Assembly (NCBI RefSeq): GCF_005843885.1
Contig: NZ_CP040443.1
Coordinates: 1,860,001 to 1,924,000, forward strand
DNA length: 64,000 nucleotides
Direction: 5' to 3'
From: Escherichia sp. E4742
GTDB lineage: Bacteria; Pseudomonadota; Gammaproteobacteria; Enterobacterales; Enterobacteriaceae
In this document: positions 1-8,690 of the stretch, one piece after another
Layout: every line of letters begins with the position of its first letter
Position numbering within the stretch: position 1 is the first letter of the stretch
The notes under the pieces: generated by a model
The model's database searches: none
Seen by the model: only the letters and a program-made list of their open reading frames with translations
What the model was told of the DNA's origin: nothing
Position numbers and translations under genes: made by a program

Positions 1-582
1 CTTCACTTTACCCGGCGCATTGGTACAACGCCCTTTCATGCACTTCATGCCAAACAGGTTGTTGTTGTTACGCGCCAGCTTCGACGTCCCCCAACCACTT
101 TCTGCCGCAGCCATCGTCGCCACCATACTGGTCGGGATAATGTCTACACGTTCAAGCAGCGTATTCCACGGGATTTTTCGTGTATTACCAGACCACTTCA
201 CCTTATAGCGTTTGGCGATGTCTTTCAGACGCGCACGCTCTGCAGGTGACCATTGGCCCTGGTACTGTTTTGAAATCAGCCAGTTACGTTCCGCCGTAAT
301 GGCAGCATTTTGGCTGGTAATGTAAGGCATTACGGTCCGGAGAAACGCTTTTTTCCTTGGTGTTCCGGAAGGGTATTTTCGCAAATCAGGAAGTGAACTG
401 CTCTTTGCACTATTGCGAGAATACTCTTGTTTACTGCTTACCTGTTTATTACTAGCTTTGGTTATGTGGGACTTTTGACTCGCTGTTGTCGTGTGCGTTT
501 TCGCTAACACCTCACTCGAAAACATCAGAGTGAGTAACATAAGAATCATCGCCCCATATCGTCGTATGGGAGTCAAAATCAT
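1..582 (-). CDS. bax: Bax, glucosaminidase-family (putative peptidoglycan hydrolase) protein, 3' part outside window
   Basis: The minus-strand frame opens at an ATG (580-582) preceded by AGGAGA and stays open to the window edge, giving the first 194 residues. Residues 1-27 form a signal peptide ending in a VLA-K type junction, followed by a Ser/Thr/Lys-rich linker. The visible part of the catalytic domain has the AAAESGWGTSKLARNNNNLF motif of the mannosyl-glycoprotein endo-beta-N-acetylglucosaminidase family (Pfam Glucosaminidase), with the probable catalytic Glu in AESGWG. In E. coli K-12 bax is divergent from malS, as here. The C-terminal third lies left of position 1. The exact substrate of Bax is not well established; cell-wall hydrolysis is inferred from the domain. 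Confidence 0.9.
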   Translation of the reverse strand, partial: MILTPIRRYGAMILMLLTLMFSSEVLAKTHTTTASQKSHITKASNKQVSSKQEYSRNSAKSSSLPDLRKYPSGTPRKKAFLRTVMPYITSQNAAITAERNWLISKQYQGQWSPAERARLKDIAKRYKVKWSGNTRKIPWNTLLERVDIIPTSMVATMAAAESGWGTSKLARNNNNLFGMKCMKGRCTNAPGKVK

Positions 583-810
583 CAGTTCTCCTGGTCGGAT
601 TTAATCATTCCAACACCTTATATTTTTCACAAATTTGAGAGTTGAATCTCAAATCATATCAAAAATAGCTGTCAAGAGCACCCCAAGGAATAGTCCAAAT
701 CTGAAACTATGTCACGTGTTAACCGTTCAGATTGGCGCTAAATCGCAGAAAATGTGGGGTTTATCGCAAAAAATAAGCTTAAATCTCAGGTGAAATACTC
801 CCCCTTTCGT

Positions 811-843
811 CTCATCCTGGCGCAATCCTCATCAGGGAGGAGT
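811..843. promoter_or_regulatory. Candidate MalT boxes upstream of malS
   Basis: The 320-base bax-malS interval holds no gene. It contains AGGGAGGAGT (834-843), matching 8 of 10 bases of the MalT box GGGGA(T/G)GAGG with the GGAGGA core intact. Two inverted partial matches lie at 827-836 (GATGAGG on the minus strand) and 811-820 (GGATGAG on the minus strand). malS is a known MalT/CRP-controlled gene, so these are plausible activator sites. Their exact roles are inferred. Confidence 0.45.
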
Positions 844-902
844 TTTACCAGTATTATCACTGGCAAACTGGTGAAATTCGCAGCAACAAGGACTCATCCG
901 TT

Positions 903-2933
903 ATGAAACTTGCCGCCTGTTTTCTGATACTCCTGCCCAGTGTTGCCATTGCCGCCGACTGGACATCTCAGGGATTTCCCACCTTTGCTGAACAAAGTGC
1001 AGGAACATTTGTTAGTCATGCCCAGCTGACCAAAGGTACGCGACCGCTGACGCTAAATTTTAACCAACAATGCTGGCAGCCTGCGGATGCGATAAAACTC
1101 AATCAGATGCTTTCTCTCAAACCTTGCGACAGCACGCCACCTCAGTGGCGATTGTTCAGGAACGGTGAATATACGCTGCAAATAGATACCCGCTCCGGCA
1201 CACCAACGTTGATGATTTCGGTCCAGAACACCGCCGAACCGGTAGCGAACCTGGCTCGTGAATGCCCCAAATGGGATGGAAAACCACTGACGCTTGATGT
1301 CAGTGCCACCTTCCCGGAAGGTACGGTAGTCCGGGATTATTACAGCCAACAAATCGCGACGGTGAAAAACGGTCAAATAACATTACAACCTGCCGCCACC
1401 AGTAACGGCTTACTACTACTGGAACGGGCAGAAACAGACACCTCTGCCCCTTTCGACTGGCATAACGCCACGGTTTACTTTGTGCTAACAGACCGTTTCG
1501 AAAACGGCGATCCCAGCAATGATCAGAGCTACGGACGTCATAAAGACGGCATGGAGGAAATTGGCACTTTCCACGGCGGTGATTTACGCGGCCTGACCAA
1601 CAAACTGGATTATCTCCAGCTGCTGGGCGTCAATGCTTTATGGATAAGCGCCCCATTTGAGCAAATTCACGGCTGGGTCGGCGGCGGTACGAAAGGCGAT
1701 TTCCCGCATTATGCCTACCACGGTTATTACACACAGGACTGGACGAATCTTGATGCAAATATGGGTAACGAAGCCGATCTACGGACGCTGGTTGATAGCG
1801 CGCACCAGCGCGGTATCCGCATTATTTTTGATGTGGTGATGAACCACACCGGCTATGCCACGCTGGCGGATATGCAGGAGTATCAGTTTGGCGCGTTATA
1901 CCTTTCAGGTGACGAAGTGAAAAAAACGCTGGGTGAACGCTGGAGCGACTGGAAACCTACCGCCGGGCAAACCTGGCATAGCTTTAACGATTACATTAAT
2001 TTCAGCGACAAAACAGGCTGGGATAAATGGTGGGGGAAAAACTGGATCCGTACCGATATCGGCGATTACGACAATCCTGGATTCGACGATCTCACCATGT
2101 CGCTAGCCTTTTTGCCGGATATCAAAACCGAATCAACTACCGCTTCTGGTCTGCCGGTGTTCTATAAAAACAAACCGGATACCCACGCCAAAGCCATTGA
2201 CGGCTATACGCCGCGCGATTACTTAACCCACTGGTTAAGCCAATGGGTCCGCGACTACGGTATTGATGGTTTTCGGGTCGATACCGCCAAACATGTTGAG
2301 TTGCCCGCCTGGCAGCAACTGAAAACTCAGGCCAGCGCCGCACTTCGCGAATGGAAAAAAGCTAACCCCGAGAAAGCATTAGATGACAAACCTTTCTGGA
2401 TGACCGGCGAGGCCTGGGGTCATGGCGTAATGCAAAGCGACTACTATCGCCACGGATTCGACGCGATGATCAATTTCGATTATCAGGAACAGGCGGCGAA
2501 AGCGGTCGATTGCCTGGCGCAGATGGATACCACCTGGCAGCAAATGGCCGAGAAATTGCAAGATTTCAATGTGTTGAGCTATCTCTCCTCGCATGATACC
2601 CGCTTGTTCCGCGAAGGGGGCGACAAAGCAGCAGAGTTATTGTTACTCGCGCCAGGTGCAGTGCAAATCTTTTATGGTGATGAATCCTTACGTCCGTTCG
2701 GCCCCACCGGTTCTGATCCCCTACAAGGCACACGTTCTGATATGAACTGGCAGGATATCAGTGGTAAATCTGCCGCCAGCGTCGCCCACTGGCAGCGCAT
2801 CAGTCAGTTCCGCGCACGACATCCAGCCATTGGCGCAGGCAAACAAACGGCGCTTTCGCTGAAACAGGGGTACGGATTTGTTCGTGAACACGGCGACGAT
2901 AAAGTAATGGTCGTCTGGGCGGGGCAACAGTAA
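903..2933 (+). CDS. malS: Periplasmic alpha-amylase MalS
   Basis: This 676-residue GH13 enzyme has the full K-12 length. It hydrolyses alpha-1,4 links of long maltodextrins in the periplasm, feeding the maltose system. Residues 1-17 or so are a signal peptide (hydrophobic core, AIA-A junction). The four GH13 signature regions are present in order: DVVMNH, GFRVDTAKH with nucleophile D460, GEAW with acid/base E503, and SSHD with the third carboxylate D565. The N-terminal about 190 residues precede the (beta/alpha)8 barrel. The gene stands alone after MalT-box-like sequences and is followed by a hairpin at 2941-2971. No damage is visible. Confidence 0.97.
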   Translation: MKLAACFLILLPSVAIAADWTSQGFPTFAEQSAGTFVSHAQLTKGTRPLTLNFNQQCWQPADAIKLNQMLSLKPCDSTPPQWRLFRNGEYTLQIDTRSGTPTLMISVQNTAEPVANLARECPKWDGKPLTLDVSATFPEGTVVRDYYSQQIATVKNGQITLQPAATSNGLLLLERAETDTSAPFDWHNATVYFVLTDRFENGDPSNDQSYGRHKDGMEEIGTFHGGDLRGLTNKLDYLQLLGVNALWISAPFEQIHGWVGGGTKGDFPHYAYHGYYTQDWTNLDANMGNEADLRTLVDSAHQRGIRIIFDVVMNHTGYATLADMQEYQFGALYLSGDEVKKTLGERWSDWKPTAGQTWHSFNDYINFSDKTGWDKWWGKNWIRTDIGDYDNPGFDDLTMSLAFLPDIKTESTTASGLPVFYKNKPDTHAKAIDGYTPRDYLTHWLSQWVRDYGIDGFRVDTAKHVELPAWQQLKTQASAALREWKKANPEKALDDKPFWMTGEAWGHGVMQSDYYRHGFDAMINFDYQEQAAKAVDCLAQMDTTWQQMAEKLQDFNVLSYLSSHDTRLFREGGDKAAELLLLAPGAVQIFYGDESLRPFGPTGSDPLQGTRSDMNWQDISGKSAASVAHWQRISQFRARHPAIGAGKQTALSLKQGYGFVREHGDDKVMVVWAGQQ

Positions 2934-2940
2934 CTTTCCC

Positions 2941-2971
2941 GGCTTCCCGTGCGGCAGTACGTCGGGAAGCC
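2941..2971 (+). terminator. Hairpin after malS
   Basis: A 9-bp perfect stem (GGCTTCCCG 2941-2949 pairing with CGGGAAGCC 2963-2971) with a 13-nt loop begins 8 bases past the malS stop. There is no clear T tract, so it may stabilise the 3' end rather than terminate efficiently. Confidence 0.4.
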
Positions 2972-3107
2972 TCCCAGCCTAAAATACCAGCCTAATCGAA
3001 AACCACAGCATAAAGTGTCAATCCACCGTCAACGGCGTGATTTGCACCCTGGCAAATGTAGCGTTATTGTTACCTTCCTTGCTACAGAGTTCGACAGATA
3101 TCCCGCT

Positions 3108-4361
3108 ATGACATTCTCCCTTTTTGGTGACAAATTTACCCGCCACTCCGGCATTACGCTGCTGATGGAAGATCTGAACGACGGTTTACGCACCCCCGGC
3201 GCGATTATGCTTGGCGGCGGCAATCCGGCGCAGATCCCGGAAATGCAGGACTATTTCCAGACGCTGCTAACCGACATGCTGGAAAGTGGCAAAGCCACTG
3301 ATGCGCTGTGCAATTACGATGGGCCACAGGGGAAAACGGAGCTGCTGTCTCTGCTTGCCGGTATGTTACGCGAGAAGCTGGGTTGGGATATCGAACCACA
3401 GAATATTGCGCTAACAAACGGTAGCCAGAGCGCCTTTTTCTACTTATTTAACCTGTTTGCCGGACGCCGTGCCGATGGCCGGGTCAAAAAAGTACTGTTC
3501 CCGCTGGCACCGGAATATATTGGCTACGCGGATGCCGGGCTGGAAGAGGATCTGTTTGTCTCTACGCGTCCGAATATCGAACTACTGCCAGAGGGCCAGT
3601 TTAAATATCACGTCGATTTCGAACATCTGCGCATTGGCGAAGAGACGGGGATGATTTGCGTCTCGCGACCGACGAACCCAACAGGTAATGTGATAACCGA
3701 TGAAGAGTTGCTGAAGCTGGATGCGCTGGCGAATCAGCACGGGATCCCGCTGGTGATTGATAACGCCTATGGCGTCCCGTTCCCGGGCATCATCTTTAGC
3801 GAAGCGCGCCCGCTGTGGAATCCGAATATCGTGCTATGCATGAGCCTTTCCAAGCTAGGTCTGCCAGGTTCGCGCTGCGGCATTATCATCGCCAATGAAA
3901 AAATCATCACCGCCATCACTAATATGAACGGCATTATCAGTCTCGCGCCTGGCGGCATTGGTCCGGCGATAATGTGTGAAATGATTAAGCGTAACGATCT
4001 GCTGCACCTGTCAGAAACGGTCATCAAACCGTTCTATTACCAGCGTGTTCAGGAGACTATCGCCATCATTCGCCGCTATTTACCGGAAGATCGCTGCCTC
4101 ATTCATAAACCAGAAGGGGCAATATTCCTCTGGTTATGGTTTAAGGATTTGCCGATTACCACTGAGCAACTCTATCAGCGCCTGAAAGCGCGCGGCGTGC
4201 TGATGGTGCCAGGCCACAACTTCTTCCCAGGGCTGGATAAACCGTGGCCGCATACGCATCAATGTATGCGCATGAACTACGTACCAGAGCCGGAGAAAAT
4301 TGAGGCAGGTGTGAAGATTCTGGCGGAAGAGATTGAACGCGCCTGGGCTGAAAGCCATTAA
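3108..4361 (+). CDS. avtA: Valine-pyruvate aminotransferase AvtA (transaminase C)
   Basis: PLP-dependent fold-type I aminotransferase that makes valine from 2-oxoisovalerate using alanine, and equally interconverts alanine and pyruvate. The open frame extends upstream to 2949, but the ATG at 3108 gives MTFSLFGDKF and 417 residues, the K-12 length, so the upstream 53 codons are not part of the gene. The Schiff-base lysine lies in SLSKLGLPGSRCG (K249), with SRPTNPTGN and VIDNAYG as conserved substrate and PLP contacts. It is monocistronic between malS and a REP element. Confidence 0.95.
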   Translation: MTFSLFGDKFTRHSGITLLMEDLNDGLRTPGAIMLGGGNPAQIPEMQDYFQTLLTDMLESGKATDALCNYDGPQGKTELLSLLAGMLREKLGWDIEPQNIALTNGSQSAFFYLFNLFAGRRADGRVKKVLFPLAPEYIGYADAGLEEDLFVSTRPNIELLPEGQFKYHVDFEHLRIGEETGMICVSRPTNPTGNVITDEELLKLDALANQHGIPLVIDNAYGVPFPGIIFSEARPLWNPNIVLCMSLSKLGLPGSRCGIIIANEKIITAITNMNGIISLAPGGIGPAIMCEMIKRNDLLHLSETVIKPFYYQRVQETIAIIRRYLPEDRCLIHKPEGAIFLWLWFKDLPITTEQLYQRLKARGVLMVPGHNFFPGLDKPWPHTHQCMRMNYVPEPEKIEAGVKILAEEIERAWAESH

Positions 4362-4385
4362 TAAGACTGATGGCAAACGCAAAAT

Positions 4386-4490
4386 TGCCTGATGCGCTGC
4401 GCTTATCAGGCCTACAGAATTTCTGCAATAGATTGAATTTATAAGATTTTGTAGGCCGGATAAGGCGTTTATGCCGCATCCGGCATAAAC
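4386..4490. repeat. REP/BIME element after avtA
   Basis: Two REP-type units in opposite orientation: GCCTGATGCGCTGCGCTTAT followed by CAGGCCTAC (about 4387-4415), and GTAGGCCGGATAAGGCGTTT followed by ATGCCGCATCCGGC (4451-4484). This is the normal E. coli extragenic palindrome architecture, lying between the convergent avtA and ysaA genes. Confidence 0.9.
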
Positions 4491-4532
4491 AAAACGCATT
4501 ATTCCGGCGTTGAGAACCGCCGGAATAATGTC

Positions 4533-5006
4533 TCAAACAGGCTGCTGTAGTAGCCGATTCCGCTGCACTTTCTCAACATCCATACACTGCAACGCCTTTG
4601 TCGGGCAGGCTTCAACACAGGCCGGTCCCGTCGCCCGATGCCAGCACAGGTCACACTTAATCGCCCTCGCCTTTTTGCGCGAAGAAACGACCTCCATTGC
4701 GCCAAACGGACAAGCCAGCATACAACTTTTACAGCCAATACAACGTGATTGTTCAACGAAGATATGCCCATGTTCGCGGCGAATCGCCTCCACAGGGCAA
4801 ACATTCGCGCACGGTGCATCTTCACACTGATGACAGGCTACTGCCGTGGTACAGGTATGGTCTTTGATGACGCGAATCCGCGAAACAAATTCGCCAGGCA
4901 ACAACGAAGCGCAATCCTGATTCTCCTGATGCGACACCGCACAAGCCACTTCACAGGTACGGCAACCGATACATTTCGTCGCATCCGCAATAATAAACCG
5001 GTTCAT
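4533..5006 (-). CDS. ysaA: Ferredoxin-like iron-sulfur protein YsaA
   Basis: A 157-residue protein made of four Cys clusters of the [4Fe-4S] ferredoxin type: CIGCRTCEVAC, CHQCEDAPCANVC, CIGCKSCMLAC and CDLC...CVEAC. This is the arrangement of HydN/HycB-type electron-transfer subunits. The ATG at 5004-5006 is chosen because AGGAG lies 5-9 bases before it; an upstream GTG at 5010-5012 would overlap that Shine-Dalgarno. It is isolated from any oxidoreductase catalytic gene: its neighbours are avtA and the regulator yiaJ. Electron-transfer function is inferred from the motifs and the partner is unknown. Confidence 0.9.
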   Translation of the reverse strand: MNRFIIADATKCIGCRTCEVACAVSHQENQDCASLLPGEFVSRIRVIKDHTCTTAVACHQCEDAPCANVCPVEAIRREHGHIFVEQSRCIGCKSCMLACPFGAMEVVSSRKKARAIKCDLCWHRATGPACVEACPTKALQCMDVEKVQRNRLLQQPV

Positions 5007-5107
5007 GATCACTCCTTTGCACTAAAACAGCAGAGTGCCAGAGAGCGCCCCTCTACTGCTTTGATCCAACGAAGGAAATGTTAAAGTTTTGTCACCTGTC
5101 TAAAGCG

Positions 5108-5941
5108 TTATGTGATTGCACTCTGGTCGTCTCTGACAGTAAATCCCAATTCATTAGAGATAGCCTGAGCGGTTTCACGCAGTGGTTTCAGAAGATTCTT
5201 CTCCCCTACCTGTTTCAACCGTGATGTCGAAAGCGAAATCGACACGGCATACGGCACCCGTCGATGAATATCAAATACCGGAACAGCAATACAGGAGACA
5301 CCGAGCTCATTTTCTTCTCTGTCCATCGCCACGCCGCTTTCACGAATGTGCGCCAGTTCGTCGAACATCGCAGGCAGTTCGGTAATGGTATTGCGGGTTA
5401 GCGGCTGAATTTCATTCTGATGGCTTTCCCAATACGATTTCACGTAGTCCTGGTGACCAAACGCCATATAAACCTTACCCATCGCCGAGCAGTAGAGCGG
5501 CATATGCTGACCAATATAGGCGCGGGTTCGTAGCATACCGGTAGTAGGTTCCAGTTTATAAATCAAAATAGCGTGATCATCTTCTCGACTGGAAAAGTTA
5601 ATGGTTTCACCAGTGGCGATGTTCAGCGTCTCAAGATGCGGCGCGGCAATATGAATGATATTCAGCGACGACAGCGCCTTTTGCCCGACAGCAATAAATT
5701 TTGTGGTCAGGCGGTAACTCCCCGCAGCGGGCGCGGTTGTCACATAGCCACAGGACTGTAATCCCTGCAATAAACGATGGACCGTACTTTTATTTAAGCC
5801 AGCCAGTTCCGAAAGATGCGCCAGCGGGCAACCGTTTGGATAATTGCTCAAAATCTCAATCAGCATCAACCCGCGAAACAGGCTCTGACTTCCAGCTGGG
5901 CGCTCTTTTTCCTGCGCCAACTCGTGCTCTTTTTTTCCCAT
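5108..5941 (-). CDS. yiaJ: IclR-family transcriptional regulator YiaJ (PlaR)
   Basis: A 277-residue IclR-family protein. The winged helix-turn-helix occupies about residues 22-85 (LAHLSELAGLNKSTVHRLLQ), and the C-terminal effector domain about 95-265 with the conserved LYCSAMGK and CIAVPVF segments. In K-12 it represses the divergent yiaK-sgbE operon and has been renamed PlaR. The start chosen (ATG 5941, AAGGGGA upstream) gives a protein a few residues shorter than the K-12 annotation; an upstream in-frame ATG is not present here. It is divergent from yiaK with a shared 216-bp control region. Confidence 0.95.
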   Translation of the reverse strand: MGKKEHELAQEKERPAGSQSLFRGLMLIEILSNYPNGCPLAHLSELAGLNKSTVHRLLQGLQSCGYVTTAPAAGSYRLTTKFIAVGQKALSSLNIIHIAAPHLETLNIATGETINFSSREDDHAILIYKLEPTTGMLRTRAYIGQHMPLYCSAMGKVYMAFGHQDYVKSYWESHQNEIQPLTRNTITELPAMFDELAHIRESGVAMDREENELGVSCIAVPVFDIHRRVPYAVSISLSTSRLKQVGEKNLLKPLRETAQAISNELGFTVRDDQSAIT

Positions 5942-6086
5942 CGCTTTCTTCCCCTTTTTATCGCGACCTGATGGTAACGCAAAGTGTGTCGCAGTTCACG
6001 ATCTCGACAGATAATTTATAACTATTTGATTTAGATGATTTTTGAAAATCATGGTGCGGATTGCTTTGTTAAAAAGCGATCGATAT

Positions 6087-6110
6087 ATTTGAAATCAAAT
6101 TTCGTATAGT
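6087..6110. promoter_or_regulatory. Candidate YiaJ operator overlapping the yiaK promoter
   Basis: In the yiaJ-yiaK interval a palindromic stretch ATTTGAAATCAAATTTC (6087-6103; inner repeat GAAAT-CAA-ATTTC at 6091-6103) directly precedes a -10-like TATAGT (6105-6110). An operator between the -35 and -10 would fit repression by the divergently encoded IclR-family regulator. The assignment is inferred from position and symmetry. Confidence 0.4.
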
Positions 6111-6157
6111 GGAATTTTAAGCTAAAAAAGCGATCAATAAACACAAGGAAGCCAGGG

Positions 6158-7156
6158 ATGAAAGTGACATTTGAGCAATTAAAAACAGCCTTTAATCGGG
6201 TCTTAATTTCACGCGGCGTTGACAGCGAAACGGCTGACGCCTGCGCAGAGATGTTCGCCCGCACCACCGAATCCGGCGTTTATTCTCATGGCGTTAACCG
6301 TTTCCCACGCTTCATTCAACAACTGGAAAACGGCGATATCATTCCTGACGCCCAACCCAAACGTATCACCAGTCTCGGTGCGATTGAGCAGTGGGACGCC
6401 CAGCGTTCGATCGGTAACCTCACAGCGAAAAAGATGATGGATCGCGCCATTGAACTGGCGGCAAATCATGGGATTGGCCTGGTGGCGTTACGTAATGCCA
6501 ACCACTGGATGCGCGGTGGCAGCTATGGCTGGCAGGCGGCGGAGAGAGGCTACATTGGCATCTGTTGGACCAACTCCATCGCCGTAATGCCGCCGTGGGG
6601 TGCAAAAGAGTGTCGCATCGGCACCAACCCGCTGATCGTCGCCATTCCTTCCACGCCGATCACCATGGTCGATATGTCGATGTCGATGTTTTCCTACGGC
6701 ATGTTAGAAGTTAACCGCCTGGCAGGTCGTCAGCTCCCGGTAGATGGTGGCTTTGATGATGAGGGCAATTTGACCAAAGAACCTGGCGTTATCGAGAAAA
6801 ATCGCCGCATTTTGCCGATGGGCTACTGGAAAGGTTCGGGCATGTCGATTGTGCTGGATATGATCGCTACTCTCCTTTCTGATGGCGCATCGGTTGCTGA
6901 AGTCACCCAGGATAACAGCGACGAATACGGCATTTCGCAAATCTTTATCGCCATAGAAGTAGACAAACTGATCGAAGGCACCACCCGCGACGCCAAGCTA
7001 CAACGCATCATGGATTACGTTACCAGTGCCGAGCGTGCTGACGAAAATCAGGCCATTCGCTTACCCGGCCACGAATTTACTACCCTGCTGACCGAAAACC
7101 GCCGTAACGGCATCACCGTTGATGACAGCGTGTGGGAAAAAATCCAGGCGTTATAA
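6158..7156 (+). CDS. yiaK: 2,3-diketo-L-gulonate reductase YiaK (DlgD)
   Basis: A 332-residue member of the LDH2/MDG2 (type 2 malate/lactate dehydrogenase) oxidoreductase family. It reduces 2,3-diketo-L-gulonate to 3-keto-L-gulonate with NADH in the cytoplasm. The catalytic His is H44 in YSHGVNRFPRF, and the NALR-like block appears as LRNANHWMRGGSYGWQAA. It is the first gene of the yia operon, with GGAAGCCAGGG before the ATG. The product is expected to be phosphorylated downstream and decarboxylated by SgbH. Confidence 0.95.
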   Translation: MKVTFEQLKTAFNRVLISRGVDSETADACAEMFARTTESGVYSHGVNRFPRFIQQLENGDIIPDAQPKRITSLGAIEQWDAQRSIGNLTAKKMMDRAIELAANHGIGLVALRNANHWMRGGSYGWQAAERGYIGICWTNSIAVMPPWGAKECRIGTNPLIVAIPSTPITMVDMSMSMFSYGMLEVNRLAGRQLPVDGGFDDEGNLTKEPGVIEKNRRILPMGYWKGSGMSIVLDMIATLLSDGASVAEVTQDNSDEYGISQIFIAIEVDKLIEGTTRDAKLQRIMDYVTSAERADENQAIRLPGHEFTTLLTENRRNGITVDDSVWEKIQAL

Positions 7157-7167
7157 GGAGATAAGCC

Positions 7168-7632
7168 ATGATTTTTGGACATATCGCGCAGCCTAACCCG
7201 TGCCGTTTGCCCGCCGCCATTGAAAAGGCGCTCGATTTTCTGCGCACCACTGATTTCAACGCCCAGGAGCCGGGCGTTGTTGAAATCGACGGCAAGAATA
7301 TTTATGCACAAATTATCGATTTAACGACGCGCCCAGTGGAGGAAAATCGCCCGGAAGTGCATCGTCGGTATATCGATATTCAGTTTCTGGCGTGGGGTGA
7401 AGAGAAAATTGGCATTGCCATTGATACGGGAAATAACAAGATCAGCGAGTCTCTATTAGAGCAGCGCGATATTATTTTTTATCACAATAGTGAACATGAA
7501 TCATTTATAGAAATGATACCGGGCAGCTACGCTATTTTCTTCCCGCAGGATGTTCATCGACCGGCATGTAATAAAAATGCCACAACGGCAATCCGGAAAA
7601 TCGTGATTAAAGTGGCCCTCTCTGCTTTATAA
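7168..7632 (+). CDS. yiaL: YiaL, YhcH/YjgK/YiaL cupin-family protein
   Basis: A 154-residue member of the YhcH/YjgK/YiaL (DUF386) family, whose fold is a double-stranded beta-helix with a metal site. The RRYIDIQFLAWGEE and FFPQDVHRPAC segments carry the family signature and likely metal-binding His/Glu. Members are suspected sugar-acid isomerases or anomerases, but the activity of YiaL is not settled. It sits 11 bases after yiaK with AAGGAGATAAGCC as ribosome-binding site, so it is co-transcribed. Confidence 0.92.
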   Translation: MIFGHIAQPNPCRLPAAIEKALDFLRTTDFNAQEPGVVEIDGKNIYAQIIDLTTRPVEENRPEVHRRYIDIQFLAWGEEKIGIAIDTGNNKISESLLEQRDIIFYHNSEHESFIEMIPGSYAIFFPQDVHRPACNKNATTAIRKIVIKVALSAL

Positions 7633-7655
7633 AAAATTTATTACTGGAGCACAAA

Positions 7656-8576
7656 ATGAAAGCGAATAATGCCGGTTATATTATCGGTGCGTATCCCTGT
7701 GCACCCTCTTTTCACCAAAGAAGTGAAGAGGAAGAGAAGGAATTCTGGCGACAATTATCAGATACCCCTGATATTCGTGGGCTGGAACACCCCTGCCAGG
7801 AAAACTTCCATCCTCTTGGCGATGAATGGTTACTCCGACATACGCCAGAAAGCTGGAAATTTGTCGTCACCGCTGTGATGGAAACCATGCGTCGCCGCAG
7901 CGAAAACAACGGTTTTGGCCTCGCCTCCAGCGATGAAGAACAACGCAAGGCGTGCGTGGCGTACTATCGACACTTATTCAATAAAATCAATTCATTGAAT
8001 CCCAATAAAGTCCTCGCACTGGAGATCCAGGCTGCACCGTTAGCAACGAATCCCAATGTTATGCAAGCGACGGACGCTTTTGCCCGCTCGTTGAAAGAAA
8101 TCGCCAGTTGGGACTGGCCATGCAAACTGGTGCTGGAACACTGCGATGCCATGACTTCTTCTGCACCCCGTAAAGGTTTTCTGCCTTTAGAAAATGTTCT
8201 GCAGGTCATTGCCGATTATGACGTCAGCATCTGTATCAACTGGGCACGCTCCGCCATTGAAGGGCGCAATACAGCGTTGCCGCTGACCCATACCCAAATG
8301 GCGAAACAGGCTGGAAAACTCGGCGCGTTGATGTTCTCTGGTACGACGCTAAACGGAACATACGGCGAATGGCAGGATTTACACGCGCCGTTTGCACCAT
8401 TCTGTGCAGAAAGCCTGATGACCACAGATCATGTTCGCGAGTTATTTAATGCAGCAGAACCGTCAACATTGCATTTTGCTGGCATCAAGCTGCTAGAAAT
8501 AAATGCAACGGCTGATGTACAACATCGAATCGAAATATTACGTAACGGCATTCACACTCTGAATGAATCTCGTTAA
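7656..8576 (+). CDS. DUF4862-like putative TIM-barrel protein inserted in the yia operon
   Basis: A 306-residue soluble protein starting MKANNAGYIIGAYPCAPS with TGGAGC upstream. I recognise it as resembling the DUF4862 family, proteins with a predicted xylose-isomerase-like TIM barrel; this assignment is from memory. Features consistent with a barrel are alternating beta/alpha segments and acidic or His residues at strand ends (LALEIQAAP, LVLEHCDAM, VSICINWARSAIEGR). K-12 has yiaM immediately after yiaL, so this gene is an insertion relative to K-12. Klebsiella yiaKLX1X2PQRS operons carry a gene, yiaX1, in exactly this position, so this may be its ortholog. A role as an isomerase, epimerase or lactonase for the operon substrate is inference only. 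Confidence 0.75.
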   Translation: MKANNAGYIIGAYPCAPSFHQRSEEEEKEFWRQLSDTPDIRGLEHPCQENFHPLGDEWLLRHTPESWKFVVTAVMETMRRRSENNGFGLASSDEEQRKACVAYYRHLFNKINSLNPNKVLALEIQAAPLATNPNVMQATDAFARSLKEIASWDWPCKLVLEHCDAMTSSAPRKGFLPLENVLQVIADYDVSICINWARSAIEGRNTALPLTHTQMAKQAGKLGALMFSGTTLNGTYGEWQDLHAPFAPFCAESLMTTDHVRELFNAAEPSTLHFAGIKLLEINATADVQHRIEILRNGIHTLNESR

Positions 8577-8690
8577 TCCGTTTCACTTAAATAGCACATT
8601 GAATGTCTGATTAGTCGCTTTCCAATAAATATTACGAATACCAACAACATCAATTAATGAAAACATATTACATAACAAGAAGGACTCGTT

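Noticed and set aside
2949..3107. N-terminal extension of AvtA by 53 residues
   Set aside because: The extension overlaps the hairpin after malS and lacks a good start. The ATG at 3108 gives the K-12 protein exactly.
8577..8690. Internal promoter or small gene between the DUF4862-like gene and yiaM
   Set aside because: The interval is AT-rich but shows no convincing -35/-10 pair and no ORF with a ribosome-binding site other than that of yiaM.
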